Shown here piece after piece: positions 17,574 to 26,363 of a DNA stretch of 64,000 bases (position 1 is the stretch's first letter; each line of letters opens with the position of its first letter). Position numbers and translations under genes: made by a program. Source of the DNA: Acuticoccus yangtzensis. GTDB lineage: Bacteria; Pseudomonadota; Alphaproteobacteria; Rhizobiales; Amorphaceae. The notes under the pieces were generated by a model, which was given only the letters and a program-made list of their open reading frames with translations, did not search any database and was not told the origin of the DNA. The stretch spans positions 1-64,000 of the forward strand of contig NZ_MJUX01000002.1 of assembly GCF_001927245.1 (NCBI RefSeq), in the 5' to 3' direction.

Positions 17574-18760
17574 CCGAGAGAAGCGGCCCCCTTTCCGGGA
17601 TGCGCGTCATCGAGCTGGCGCACATCATGGCCGGTCCCGTGTGCGGCCTGATGCTGGCCGACATGGGCGCCGACGTCGTGAAGGTGGAGAAGCCGACCGG
17701 CGACGACACCCGCCGCACCGTCCCGCCCGAGGTGAACGGCGAGAGCGCGGCCTTCATGATCATGAACCGCAACAAGCGGGGCGTGGTGCTGGACCTCAAG
17801 TCCGACGAGGGCAAGGCGGCGCTGAAGCGCCTGCTGCTCGACGCCGACGTGGTGATCGAGAATTACCGCATGGGCACGATGGAGAAGCTCGGCCTCGGTT
17901 TCGAGGATCTGCGCAAGGACAATCCGGGCCTCATCTATTGCGCGGTGTCCGGCTTCGGCCGCACCGGGCCTTATGCGCAGCGCGGCGGTTTCGACCTCGT
18001 GGCGCAAGGGATGAGCGGGCTGATGGCGATCACCGGCGAGGGCCCCGGCCGGCCGCCGGTGAAGGTGGGGGCGCCGGTGTCGGACATCACCGCCGGCATT
18101 CTGGCCGCTCTCGGCTGCGCATCGGCCTACGCCCACAAGCTGAAGACCGGCGAGGGGCAGATGGTCGACACCTCGCTTCTGGAGGCCGCCATCACACACA
18201 CCTACTGGCAGTCGGCGATCGCTTTTGCGACTGGTGTTTCGCCGGGGCCGATGGGGTCGGCGCACCCGCTCAACGCGCCATACCAGGCGTTCCCGACCAA
18301 GGACGGGTGGATCAACATCGGCGCCGCGAACCAGAACAACTGGGAGCGTCTGGTGGCGGCCCTCGGCGCGCCCGATCTCGCCAAGGACGAGCGTTTCATC
18401 AACGGCCACAAGCGGATGGACAACCGCGAGGTGCTGATCGCCACGCTGGAGCCGCTGTTTGCGCCGAAGACCACGGACGAGTGGCTGGCCGCGATGGAGG
18501 CCGCCGGCGTTCCGGCCGGGCCGGTGTTGTCGATCATGGAGATGCACGCCGACCCTCACGTTCTGGCGCGCGACATGGTGGTGGAGCTCGACCATCCCGT
18601 CGCCGGGCCGACGAAGGCGATCGGCCTGCCGATCAAGTTCTCCGACACGCCGGGCAAGGTGGTGCGCCCGGCGCCGCGACTGGGCGAGCACACGGCCGAG
18701 GTGCTGGCCGAAGCGGGTTTCGACGCCGCCGCCATCGACAGGATCACGAGCGCCGGCTAA
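17570..18760 (+). CDS. CaiB/BaiF (class III) CoA-transferase
   Basis: 396 residues. The N-terminus LSGMRVIELAHIMAGPVCG..LADMGADVVKVE, then IENYRMGTMEKLGLGFEDL and GFGRTGPYAQRGGFDLVAQG are class III CoA-transferase hallmarks. The catalytic Asp is D172 in PVSDITAG. It moves CoA from a donor thioester to a free acid and so activates the acid imported by the TRAP system. ATG overlaps the hydratase stop (ATGA). Last gene of the operon, followed by a strong terminator. Confidence 0.92.
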   Translation: MTERSGPLSGMRVIELAHIMAGPVCGLMLADMGADVVKVEKPTGDDTRRTVPPEVNGESAAFMIMNRNKRGVVLDLKSDEGKAALKRLLLDADVVIENYRMGTMEKLGLGFEDLRKDNPGLIYCAVSGFGRTGPYAQRGGFDLVAQGMSGLMAITGEGPGRPPVKVGAPVSDITAGILAALGCASAYAHKLKTGEGQMVDTSLLEAAITHTYWQSAIAFATGVSPGPMGSAHPLNAPYQAFPTKDGWINIGAANQNNWERLVAALGAPDLAKDERFINGHKRMDNREVLIATLEPLFAPKTTDEWLAAMEAAGVPAGPVLSIMEMHADPHVLARDMVVELDHPVAGPTKAIGLPIKFSDTPGKVVRPAPRLGEHTAEVLAEAGFDAAAIDRITSAG

Positions 18761-18805
18761 CGGCGCCGTTCTCGCCGGGCGTTGGCTTGACCCCCGGCCA
18801 TCTCA

Positions 18806-18836
18806 GCCGCGCCCCCCCGGGCGCGGCTTTTCTTTT
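18806..18836 (+). terminator. rho-independent terminator after the CoA-transferase
   Basis: GCCGCGCCC (18806-18814) pairs with GGGCGCGGC (18819-18827) around a CCCC loop, followed by TTTTCTTTT. It ends the aminotransferase-TRAP-CoA operon. Confidence 0.88.
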
Positions 18837-18980
18837 GGGATGATGCACGTCGAAGACGATCGTGGTGACCGAGAAATTTGTCCAGCTTGCTTCTGCGCCG
18901 GCTCAAATGCTCTGGTGCACGGCTTGCAGCCTAAAGACACCGCATAATGAAATATTTCGCTATTTTGAGAACCACCGGCG

Positions 18981-19397
18981 ATGGCACCTGAAGACTGGGC
19001 ATATTTTATCGCGTCGGGCGAGCCACCGTTAATATCAGTTGCCCGGATCTCATACGACCTGTGCAGGCAAATAGGATCGGCGGCTTCGTTGGTGCAAATG
19101 CACCATAACTACGCGCTGAAGATGGTGCAGAAACACCGCCTTACGCCCGCGACACTCAGCCTACTCCCTCCGACGATTACGTATGGCCGAGCAATCTTGG
19201 ATCGCAGCCACAATATCGTTTTCTTCCTCCCGGACCCTGATGGAGGTGCGGGTTGGTACCAAGCAGCGGTGAAAGTCCTCCGCCGTCATGATGAGCTTTT
19301 CGTCATGACATTCCATCGCCAGAAGCCGGCGGAAGTTGCGCGGAAAACCAAAAACGCGTCACGAATCTTGCGGTATGAAATGAATAACGGGCGGTGA
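18981..19397 (+). CDS. orphan hypothetical protein in an AT-richer island
   Basis: 138 residues, not recognised. No membrane segment or signal peptide. The middle contains HNIVFFLPDPDGGAGWYQAA and then a run rich in Lys/Arg (KVLRRHDELFVMTFHRQ), which looks like a small folded domain. GC content by eye is in the mid-fifties percent, far below the neighbours near 68-70, and codon use differs accordingly, so horizontal transfer is likely. The ATG at 18981 lacks a clear ribosome binding site. The stop codon sits in the loop of a perfect 11-base-pair hairpin (19384-19411). Upstream 18940-18970 is AT-rich and may be a promoter. Confidence 0.6.
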   Translation: MAPEDWAYFIASGEPPLISVARISYDLCRQIGSAASLVQMHHNYALKMVQKHRLTPATLSLLPPTITYGRAILDRSHNIVFFLPDPDGGAGWYQAAVKVLRRHDELFVMTFHRQKPAEVARKTKNASRILRYEMNNGR

Positions 19398-19411
19398 ACG
19401 CCGCCCGTTAT
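19384..19411 (+). terminator. hairpin spanning the stop codon of the orphan gene
   Basis: ATAACGGGCGG (19384-19394) and CCGCCCGTTAT (19401-19411) form a perfect 11-bp stem with loop TGAACG that contains the gene's TGA. No T-run follows. It may be a terminator embedded in the end of the gene, or a mobile-element end. Confidence 0.5.
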
Positions 19412-19611
19412 CGCGCGGTGGGGCTCCAACTCACCCACATTGCGCACTACCCAAATACATCCAAGCAAAATGGATTTGTGGCAGGCTACGGCATGGAGAT
19501 TCACCGTGTCACGCGCTACCCGCAATGTAAGCGACGCATTGCTCGGCGGCAAGTGTTAGTCCACCCATACCGCCTATGGCGCACCAGTCACGAGCGAGCA
19601 TGGAAAGTCTA

Positions 19612-20358
19612 TTACCGCGCCGCGAACTCCAGCGACACGTCGCCCAGCCCCGCGATATGACCCTCCACGCGCGTGCCGGGCTCGATGAAGGGCATACCGT
19701 TCAGCGATCCCGTGATCAGGATCTGGCCCGGCTGGAAGCCGCCCAGGAAGTCGCCCACGTGGCGCACGAAATTCTCCAGCGAGACGTAGGCGTCGCCGCC
19801 CGGAGGGCTGGTCGCCCCCTCCGCCGCGACCGTATCGCCGAGAAGAAGACGGATCACCGGCGCGTTCGACGCCAGAACCCCCGCCTCGCCCACCACGAGG
19901 CCGCCGTTGGACTGGTTGTCGGCAAGCTTTGCCGGAGCGGGGGCGGAGGTGAACCCGTCCATGCGCCCGTCCACCACCTCGATCACCACGACAGGCGTCA
20001 CGGCCGCCTTCAAAGCGGCGGAAAAATCGGGCGCCGAAGGGTCCGGAAGCGGCCTGTCGAGGCGGAAACCGATCTCGAGCTCGATGCCGCAGGAGCCGAT
20101 CTCGTCGGTCCCGAAGACGGCGCCGGAGGGGCGGATCAGGGGCGCGAGGATCGGCGCGATCATCGGCCGCCCCTCGCCGGGCGCGGTCTTCCAGGCGCCG
20201 ACGGGGCCGCAGGCGTCGGCGACGAGGGCCTGCACGTCCATCACGTCGGCGGGCGTGGCGTCGGCGAAGGCGGCGATGGCGTCGGCCCCGGCACGGCGGC
20301 CGGTGCGGCGCGCCTCGATCAGCGCGGCGGCGAAAGTCTCAGCAAGGGGGGTGGGCAC
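19612..20358 (-). CDS. FAH-fold hydratase (2-keto-4-pentenoate hydratase family)
   Basis: 248 residues related to MhpD/2-oxopent-4-enoate hydratases. Features are LAPLIRPSGAVF, GSCGIELEIGFRL (the metal-ligand Glu pair ELE), VVVIEVVDGR, ADNQSNGGLVVG and the C-terminal GQILITGSLNGMPFIEPGTRVEGHI. GTG at 20358 is used: AAGGAG lies 5 bases before it. It follows the cassette 3 GntR gene by 45 bases on the same strand, so the two are one operon. Typical action is metal-dependent addition of water to, or decarboxylation of, an enol acid in a meta-cleavage-like route. Confidence 0.85.
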   Translation of the reverse strand: MPTPLAETFAAALIEARRTGRRAGADAIAAFADATPADVMDVQALVADACGPVGAWKTAPGEGRPMIAPILAPLIRPSGAVFGTDEIGSCGIELEIGFRLDRPLPDPSAPDFSAALKAAVTPVVVIEVVDGRMDGFTSAPAPAKLADNQSNGGLVVGEAGVLASNAPVIRLLLGDTVAAEGATSPPGGDAYVSLENFVRHVGDFLGGFQPGQILITGSLNGMPFIEPGTRVEGHIAGLGDVSLEFAAR

Positions 20359-20403
20359 ATCGTCTCCTTCTCGGACGGGATCGTCATGTGGCGGCGCGCG
20401 CGC

Positions 20404-21117
20404 TCAGAGGATATCGCGCACGCGGGCGAGTGTATTGTCCATATGCGACTCCACGGCGGCGGCAAGGGCCGGTCCGTCGCGCCGGCGCAGGGCCTGTGCC
20501 ATCGCCTCGTGGTCGGCCAGCGCCCCGGCCCACTTGTCCTCGGCATGGTTGCCGATGAACCTGATGCGCTTCAGCCGCCCCTGCACCAGCGCGTGAAGCT
20601 CGGCGAGGCTGGCATTCCCCGCCAAGCCCGCGATGCCGGTGTGGATCGACTGGTTGAGCTTGTAATAGGCGAGCCTCTCGCGCGCGGCGTAACGGAGCAT
20701 CATCTCGTCGTGGGCGGCCAGGATGGCGGCGATCTCGGCATCCGACGCGCGGGCCGGACCGACACGCGCGGCAAATCCCTCGATCGCCTTCAGGCACTCC
20801 AGCATCTCGGCGACATCGGCCACGGAGAAGCGCCGCACCACGGCGCCCTTGGACGGAACGAGCTCGATGAGCCCCTCGCTCGCCAAGGTGCGCAGCGCCT
20901 CGCGCAGCGGCGTGCGCGAGACGCCGAGTTGCGGGCCGAGTTCGCTCTCGTTGATGCGCGTTCCCGTGGCGAGGGTGCCCTCGATGATCATGTCGCGCAG
21001 CCGCGAGACGACCTCCTCGTGGAGGGTGCGGCGCTGGATGCGGGTGTCGGTCGGAGTCGGGGTCTCGGGCGGCACGCTATCCTCGGTCGGCGTGTCCCAC
21101 TTGCGGGGCGCACGCAT
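20404..21117 (-). CDS. GntR-family regulator with FCD domain (cassette 3)
   Basis: 237 residues from the ATG at 21117; the open frame extends upstream without a start signal. The winged helix has QLGVSRTPLREALRTLASEG and the FCD domain follows, ending ..ESHMDNTLARVRDIL. The start codon lies inside a near-palindrome (21116-21131), a probable self-regulatory operator. It precedes the hydratase and diverges from the PdxA homologue, so it likely controls both. Confidence 0.9.
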   Translation of the reverse strand: MRAPRKWDTPTEDSVPPETPTPTDTRIQRRTLHEEVVSRLRDMIIEGTLATGTRINESELGPQLGVSRTPLREALRTLASEGLIELVPSKGAVVRRFSVADVAEMLECLKAIEGFAARVGPARASDAEIAAILAAHDEMMLRYAARERLAYYKLNQSIHTGIAGLAGNASLAELHALVQGRLKRIRFIGNHAEDKWAGALADHEAMAQALRRRDGPALAAAVESHMDNTLARVRDIL

Positions 21118-21131
21118 ACTGCATACAGTAT
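21116..21131. promoter_or_regulatory. candidate operator over the cassette 3 GntR start codon
   Basis: ATACTG-CATA-CAGTAT: two perfect 6-base arms around a 4-base centre. The GntR start codon (21117-21115, minus strand) lies at its edge. AT content is high for the region. Binding of the regulator here would block its own expression; this is inferred from position and symmetry. Confidence 0.45.
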
Positions 21132-21371
21132 TCAAAACGAATTGACGACCTGCGGGCGTGCCACCGGCACCCCCGAGCAGGCCGAGCCAAGGGAGAGAGA
21201 CCGGCCCCCAGGGCTGCCCGGCCATCGCACCACCACGACCCGCGGGCTGCCCCACGGACCCGGCCGCTTTCCCAACTGAATCCGTGACTTGCCACACTCC
21301 ACCCTGCCCGTCTCCTGTGCTTGCCGCATCCCACCGATGCGCCCGCACCCCGACGCCCGAAAGGACGCCCG

Positions 21372-22424
21372 ATGTCTGACCGCCCCCTGATCGCGCTGGC
21401 CCTCGGCGACCCCGCCGGTATCGGCAACGAACTCGCCGTCAAAGCCCTGTCGGACGCCGAGACGTTCGACGCAGCGGACTGGATCGTCATCGGCGATCGT
21501 CGCCTCTGGGCGCGCGGCGAAGAGCAGTCCGGCCTAACCCTCGACCTGCCGGACTTCGCGCCGGGCCGCTTCGACCATGCCGCCTTCATCGACCTCGGCC
21601 ATGCCGACATGGACGCCATCACCACCGGCAGCTCGACCGAGGCGGGCGGGCGCGTCGCGGTGCGCAACTTCGCCACCGCGCTGAAACTCGCCGCCGCGGG
21701 CGGGGCGGATGCCGTCACGTTCACCCCCTTCAACAAGCACGCCATGCGCCTTGCCGACCCATCATACGTGGATGAGATCGGCTTCGTACAACGCGAAATC
21801 GAAACCGACGCGCCGGGCTCAGAGTTCAACGTGCTGGACGAGGTGTGGAATGCCCGCGTGACGTCCCACGTGCCGCTGTCCAAGGTGGCCGAGCTCATCA
21901 CGCCGGAGCGGCTGGCGCGCGCGATCCGGCTGACGCACGACACGATGGAGGGGGCCGGCATCCGCGCCCCGCGCATCGGCGTTGCGGCGCTGAACCCGCA
22001 CGCGGGCGACGGCGGCAATTTCGGCACGGAGGACGACGCCATCATCGCCCCCGCGGTGGAGGCGGCGCGGTTGAAGCAGTACCGCGTGGCCGGGCCGATC
22101 CCGTCCGACACGGTCTATGTGCGGGCGCTGAAGGGCGAGTTCGACGCGGTGCTGACGATGTACCACGACCAGGGCCAGATCGCGATGAAGCTGATCGGCT
22201 TCGACCGCGGCGTGACGTTGATCGGCGGATTCCCCTTCTGGATCGCGACGCCCGCCCACGGCACCGCCTACGACATCGCCGGCAAGGGCGAGGCCAATCC
22301 CGGCGCGGCGATCCAGGCGCTGAAGCTCGCCGCACGCCTCTCGCGCCGCTCGAACCCGGACGGGTTCGCCGACCCCGCCGCGCGCCTCGAGGCCGCACAC
22401 GGCGTTCTGGCCCCCGCGGAGTAA
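21372..22424 (+). CDS. PdxA-family NAD-dependent dehydrogenase
   Basis: 350 residues of the 4-hydroxythreonine-4-phosphate dehydrogenase family. IALALGDPAGIGNELAVKAL, a central NPHAGDGG, then MYHDQGQIAMKLIGFDRGVT and PAHGTAYDIAGKGEANPGA show the metal His ligands and active-site loop. AAGGA lies 6 bases before the ATG at 21372. The genes around it (GntR, FAH hydratase) point to catabolism rather than vitamin B6 synthesis. It resembles the catabolic PdxA paralogues (PdxA2, TphB-like) that act on hydroxyacid phosphates or cis-diols. The true substrate cannot be told from sequence. Confidence 0.83.
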   Translation: MSDRPLIALALGDPAGIGNELAVKALSDAETFDAADWIVIGDRRLWARGEEQSGLTLDLPDFAPGRFDHAAFIDLGHADMDAITTGSSTEAGGRVAVRNFATALKLAAAGGADAVTFTPFNKHAMRLADPSYVDEIGFVQREIETDAPGSEFNVLDEVWNARVTSHVPLSKVAELITPERLARAIRLTHDTMEGAGIRAPRIGVAALNPHAGDGGNFGTEDDAIIAPAVEAARLKQYRVAGPIPSDTVYVRALKGEFDAVLTMYHDQGQIAMKLIGFDRGVTLIGGFPFWIATPAHGTAYDIAGKGEANPGAAIQALKLAARLSRRSNPDGFADPAARLEAAHGVLAPAE

Positions 22425-22834
22425 ATCGAGGCGGCAGCACGGCCGACGGAACGTCCCACTCGGGCCAGTCGCCGACGTGACCCTCATGATATCAGCCCGG
22501 CCCACCGTCCAGCGTGGCCGCTCTTCAGGCGGGTATGAGGCGCGGCCGGCCACTCCGGCCGTCCGGGGATACCGCGCGGCGGGGGTACAGAGCCGCCGGG
22601 CCTACCGCGCGGCCCCGTATGCCAGATGCCTGAGGCGCCGCCGCCAATCACGATCATCTCGGCCAGCCCGATGGGGAGAAAGCGCGCCATACGCGAAGGA
22701 CGGGGCTCTGACACTCGCCGCGCGCCAGATGACGGCATGGACCAGCGCCACGCTCCAAACGCAGCGCAACGGGGTCGTGCGCATGCGATGCGTGGCCAAG
22801 CGGAGGCGCTGGACGGTTCAGGATCTGGGAAGGG
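22425..22834. other. intergenic region without recognised gene
   Basis: 410 GC-rich bases between the PdxA homologue and tRNA-Gly. The direct repeat TACCGCGCGG occurs twice (about 22570 and 22608). No protein family, terminator or element could be supported. Confidence 0.5.
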
Positions 22835-22909
22835 TGGAGCGGGCGATGGGGATCGAACCCACGACATCAAGCTTGGGAAGCTTGCGTTCTACCACTGAAC
22901 TACACCCGC
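22835..22909 (-). tRNA. tRNA-Gly (anticodon CCC)
   Basis: 75 bases on the minus strand, with CCA encoded (22835-22837). Acceptor GCGGGTG pairs with CGCCCGC (one G-U). The D-arm has GTAGTTCAGTGGTAGAAC, the anticodon stem CAAGC/GCTTG closes the loop TTCCCAA giving anticodon CCC, and the T-loop reads TTCGATC. It matches bacterial tRNA-Gly(CCC). Confidence 0.95.
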
Positions 22910-23007
22910 AGCCGCGGTGCCGATCCACCCCGACGCTGCCCGGGACGGGCCGCGCGGCCTGGAATCGGCGCTGCATCGTCTTCTCATACCGGCCTTTCAC
23001 GCGCCGA

Positions 23008-24357
23008 TCAAGCGGAGCGATGCGCCGCTCGGAACGTCGCCACAGCCCCCCGCTTCGTCGGCACCTCGGCTGAGCGACCGAGCCGCAGCATCCGGTCGCC
23101 ATAGCCGAAGCGCAGCCTGCGCGGCCCCGGCGCCGCCACCACCGCCGCCCCCGGCGAAGCCAGGCGCAACAGCGCGAAATTGAACAGGAACGCCCCCACC
23201 GTGTAGGGATAAAGCACGTCGATCTCCACGAACGAGCGCACCAGGAGCAGGACCAGGATCGCCGTCGCGAGCACGGCGTCCATGGTGATCCCCGGCCTCA
23301 GCGCCGCCTTCAGCGCGAACCACAGTCCCGCCAGGATCGTCGCCAAGAGCACCGCGAGGCCGACCACGCCGACACCCACCGCCGCCTGGATGTAGGTGTT
23401 GTGAAAATGAAACCCCGTCTTTGCGGTGATGTAGAAGGCTTCCCACAAATATTCGGCCGGCGCGTGGCCCACCCGCCAAAAGGCGTTGTAGCCCGAGCCG
23501 AACCAAGGGTCCTGCGCGATCGCGTTGAACCCCTCGGCCCACAGGAGCGTGCGCCCGGTCAAGGTGGCGTCCTTGCCGAAGGCGGCCAGCACGCCCGACT
23601 GCGCGTCCCCTTGGAGCGCCGCGACCACGAGCAGCGCGAAGGCGAGCGCGCCGAGGATGAGAATCACCAGCCGCTGCCCCGGCGCCACGCGGCCCGCCAG
23701 CATCAGACCCAGCGCGCCGGCCACCACCGGAACCGTCGTCGCCACCGAGGTGGCCGAGTGGGTGCGCAACAGCACCAGCGCCGCCAGCACGCAAACCGCC
23801 GCCGCCCCCGCCCGGTGGACCAGCGACACGCCCCGCATCACCAGCCCGGCCAACCCGAACAGCATGCCGAGCGAGCAGAAGAAGCCGAGCTGGTTCTTCG
23901 ACGCGAAGGCGCCGACGAAGCGGTAGGTGCCGTCCACCACGTCATAGTCGTAGCGGCCGATGGCGAGCGAGTAGAGAAGGACGAGGCCGATCCCGGCGAC
24001 ACTGCCATAGACGAGGCTGTGCACCGAGAGGATGCGCGCCGCCACCACCGCACAAAAGACCATGGTGCCGAGCTGGATCGCCGTGCGCAGCGATGTCCCC
24101 GCGGCATCCGACCACAAGGTCGACGCCGCGGCGAAGCCGGTGAAGGCGAACACCCCCAGCATCGGCCACACGTGGCGCAGCAGGATGCGCGGCTCCACCA
24201 CCACCGGCAGCATCCACACCGCATAAAGCGCCAGGATGGACACCTTCCCGAAGGTCACCGAATAGGCGAGCACGAGGTAGGACACGGACAACGCCGCCGC
24301 GGCGTAGAGGCCGTTGGCGGGCGGGCGCGTCACCAGCGCCTTCGGGAGAAGGCGCAT
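23008..24357 (-). CDS. O-antigen ligase/polymerase family membrane protein (Wzy/ExoQ-like)
   Basis: 449 residues with about 10-12 membrane helices spread over the first 410 residues and a basic C-terminal tail. The large periplasmic loop (about 255-320) contains FGSGYNAFW and GFHFHNTYIQAAVGVGVVGL, the Wzy_C region whose Arg/His residues act in glycan transfer. In an exopolysaccharide locus the usual role is polymerising lipid-linked repeat units (ExoQ-like); ligase function is the alternative. The ATG at 24357 lies one base after the stop of the GH16 gene, so the pair is translationally coupled. Confidence 0.85.
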   Translation of the reverse strand: MRLLPKALVTRPPANGLYAAAALSVSYLVLAYSVTFGKVSILALYAVWMLPVVVEPRILLRHVWPMLGVFAFTGFAAASTLWSDAAGTSLRTAIQLGTMVFCAVVAARILSVHSLVYGSVAGIGLVLLYSLAIGRYDYDVVDGTYRFVGAFASKNQLGFFCSLGMLFGLAGLVMRGVSLVHRAGAAAVCVLAALVLLRTHSATSVATTVPVVAGALGLMLAGRVAPGQRLVILILGALAFALLVVAALQGDAQSGVLAAFGKDATLTGRTLLWAEGFNAIAQDPWFGSGYNAFWRVGHAPAEYLWEAFYITAKTGFHFHNTYIQAAVGVGVVGLAVLLATILAGLWFALKAALRPGITMDAVLATAILVLLLVRSFVEIDVLYPYTVGAFLFNFALLRLASPGAAVVAAPGPRRLRFGYGDRMLRLGRSAEVPTKRGAVATFRAAHRSA

Positions 24358-24358
24358 A

Positions 24359-25138
24359 TTACCAGCCGTTCCAGCCGTCAGCGCAGCTCAGCGACGCCGC
24401 GAACCGGCACCGCTCGCCCACCGGCGTGAAGCCGACATGCGCCACCTTCATCACCCGTTGCTCGATGGTGTCGTCCGGCGCACCCAGCCAGCCGTCCATC
24501 CCCTTGCCGCCGTTCCACAGGCTGAAGAAGATCTTCTGGTCCTGGTCGGGCACGTCCTCGCTCACCACCTCGCGCATCAACTGCCCGTTGACGAACCAGC
24601 GGATGCGCCCCTCGGTCCATTCGAAGGCGTAGTCGATCATCCGGCTGTCGGCGGCGGCGGGCAGCGGGATCTTGCCCTGGTTCTGGCCCTCGCCGTCGCT
24701 GTAATAATTGCTGTCGAAGCGCATCATGTCGCGGCCCAGGATCTCGACGTCCACCTCGTCGTGCGGCTCGCCGTCCGCCGGGCCGATATAGGTGAAGAAG
24801 GCCGAGTTCAGCCCGCTCCCCTCCGCCGCCCGCACCCGCGCTTCGTAAAGGCCGTAGCCGAACCGCGTCTTCGTCTGTAGCTCGGCGCAGCGGTAGGGCA
24901 ATGTCGTCTTTCCGTCCGCCGAGGTCACCTCGCTCTTCTTCAGCGTCAACGTCAGCTCGCCGCCGGCCACGTCGATCTCGGAGCGCTTCCAGATGCAGTT
25001 CTGATGCGCCCCGTTGGTCCACCCGTTGGAGATGTACCAGACATCGCGGTCCAGGCTGTCGAAGTCGTCGAAGAAGCCGTCCGCCGCCGCGGGGGATGCG
25101 GCTAGGACGGCGATGAGGGTCAAGGTTGAAGGTCGCAC
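24359..25138 (-). CDS. secreted glycoside hydrolase family 16 (ExoK-like glucanase)
   Basis: 259 residues. A signal peptide spans about residues 1-19 (..AASPAAA|DG). The GH16 active site is HDEVDVEILG, with nucleophile E128, D130 and acid/base E132. QTKTRFGYGLYEARVRAAEG and the C-terminal IRWFVNGQLMREV are family features. ExoK-type enzymes cut nascent succinoglycan-like beta-glucans outside the cell and so set polymer length. GTG start at 25138, supported by GAGGAG 6 bases upstream. First gene of a two-gene minus-strand operon with the polymerase. Confidence 0.88.
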   Translation of the reverse strand: MRPSTLTLIAVLAASPAAADGFFDDFDSLDRDVWYISNGWTNGAHQNCIWKRSEIDVAGGELTLTLKKSEVTSADGKTTLPYRCAELQTKTRFGYGLYEARVRAAEGSGLNSAFFTYIGPADGEPHDEVDVEILGRDMMRFDSNYYSDGEGQNQGKIPLPAAADSRMIDYAFEWTEGRIRWFVNGQLMREVVSEDVPDQDQKIFFSLWNGGKGMDGWLGAPDDTIEQRVMKVAHVGFTPVGERCRFAASLSCADGWNGW

Positions 25139-25277
25139 GCTACTCTCCTCGTCGAGGGTCGCGCATGAAGGTGCCAGCCCCGGCCGCGCCGCGAGCCATC
25201 ATTTGATAATGCGCCTCAACGCCCGCGCGCGTTCCCTGGACGGGTTGCGGAATGGTCCGCCCTCCCTCGGGGACGCC

Positions 25278-26363
25278 ATGAACATTCTCTTTGCCGGCGG
25301 CAACGGCTACCTGCCCGAGATGACCGGCGGCGTGCAGTCGAGCACCGATCATCTGGTGCGCCAGTGCGCCGAAGCCGGGCACACCGTCAGCGTGCTCGCC
25401 GCCCTGTTCGGCCAGTCCGGCTTCGGCTGGCGCCAGCGGGTGAAGCTGAAGCTCTCCCCTTCCCCCATCGTCACCGACCGCACATTGGGCTACCCCGTCA
25501 TGCGGGCGTGGTTCCCGTGGCAGGAGGCGGCCGCCGCGGCGGTGCGCCAGGCACGGCCGGACGTCGCCGTGGTGCAGTGCCACAAGGCGGCGCTGGTGGG
25601 CGAGGCGCTGCAGGCGCTCGGCATCCCGCTCGTCGTCTACCTCAGGAACGTCGAATATCACGAACTCGGCGGCGACCTCAGGACGCTGACGAACGCGCTC
25701 TACATCGCCAATTCGGAGTTCACCGCGCGCGCCTACGCCGCCGAATACGGCATCGACAGCACGGTGATTCCGCCGACGATCGACCCCGCCACCTACCGCA
25801 CGCCGACCACCGGCGAATGCGTCACCTTCATCAACGTCTATCCCGAGAAGGGCTTTGAGAAGGCGCTCGAGATCGCCGCCGCCTGCCCCGACATCCCCTT
25901 CCAGTTCTCCGAGAGCTGGCGCCTGGACGATGCGCATCTCGCCGCAGTGGAGGCCTCCCTGGCGCCGCTCCCCAACGTCACCTTCCGCCGCCGCACCAAC
26001 GACATGCGCAGCGTCTACGGCAAGACGCGCATTCTGCTGGCGCCGTCGAAATGGGAAGAGGCGTGGGGCCGTGTCGCCAGCGAGGCGCAGGTGAGCGGCA
26101 TTCCCGTGCTTGGCTCCACCCGCGGCGGGCTGCCCGAGGCGATCGGCCCCGGCGGCCTCACCCTCCCCTACGACGCGCCGCTGGCCGACTGGGTCGCCGC
26201 GCTGCGCACGATGTGGGACGACGCGCCTCGCTACGCCGCCCTGTCGGAGGCCGCGCGCATCCATGCCGCGCGCCCCGCCCTCGACCCCGCCGTTCAGTTC
26301 GCCACCTTCATGCAGGTCGTTGACAATGCCCGCAGGCCAGTTGTCGATCGCGCAGCGGCCTGA
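25278..26363 (+). CDS. glycosyltransferase (GT4-like)
   Basis: 361 residues, GT-B fold. N-terminal MNILFAGGNGYLPEMTGGVQ is a typical GT4 start with the Gly-rich donor/acceptor loop. The C-terminal domain has LLAPSKWEEAWGRVASEA, containing the E-x7-E motif, followed by GSTRGGLPEAIGPGG. It adds a sugar to the growing lipid-linked repeat unit on the cytoplasmic face. The ATG at 25278 follows CGGGGAC. Its 3' end overlaps the next gene by 38 bases. Confidence 0.87.
   Translation: MNILFAGGNGYLPEMTGGVQSSTDHLVRQCAEAGHTVSVLAALFGQSGFGWRQRVKLKLSPSPIVTDRTLGYPVMRAWFPWQEAAAAAVRQARPDVAVVQCHKAALVGEALQALGIPLVVYLRNVEYHELGGDLRTLTNALYIANSEFTARAYAAEYGIDSTVIPPTIDPATYRTPTTGECVTFINVYPEKGFEKALEIAAACPDIPFQFSESWRLDDAHLAAVEASLAPLPNVTFRRRTNDMRSVYGKTRILLAPSKWEEAWGRVASEAQVSGIPVLGSTRGGLPEAIGPGGLTLPYDAPLADWVAALRTMWDDAPRYAALSEAARIHAARPALDPAVQFATFMQVVDNARRPVVDRAAA

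Noticed and set aside
19394-19660. Small plus-strand frame starting at a GTG overlapping the orphan gene's stop
   Set aside because: It begins inside the hairpin, lacks a binding site and runs into the end of the convergent hydratase gene.
22861-22890. Perfect inverted repeat AAGCTTGGGAAGCTT-like
   Set aside because: It is the anticodon arm of tRNA-Gly(CCC).
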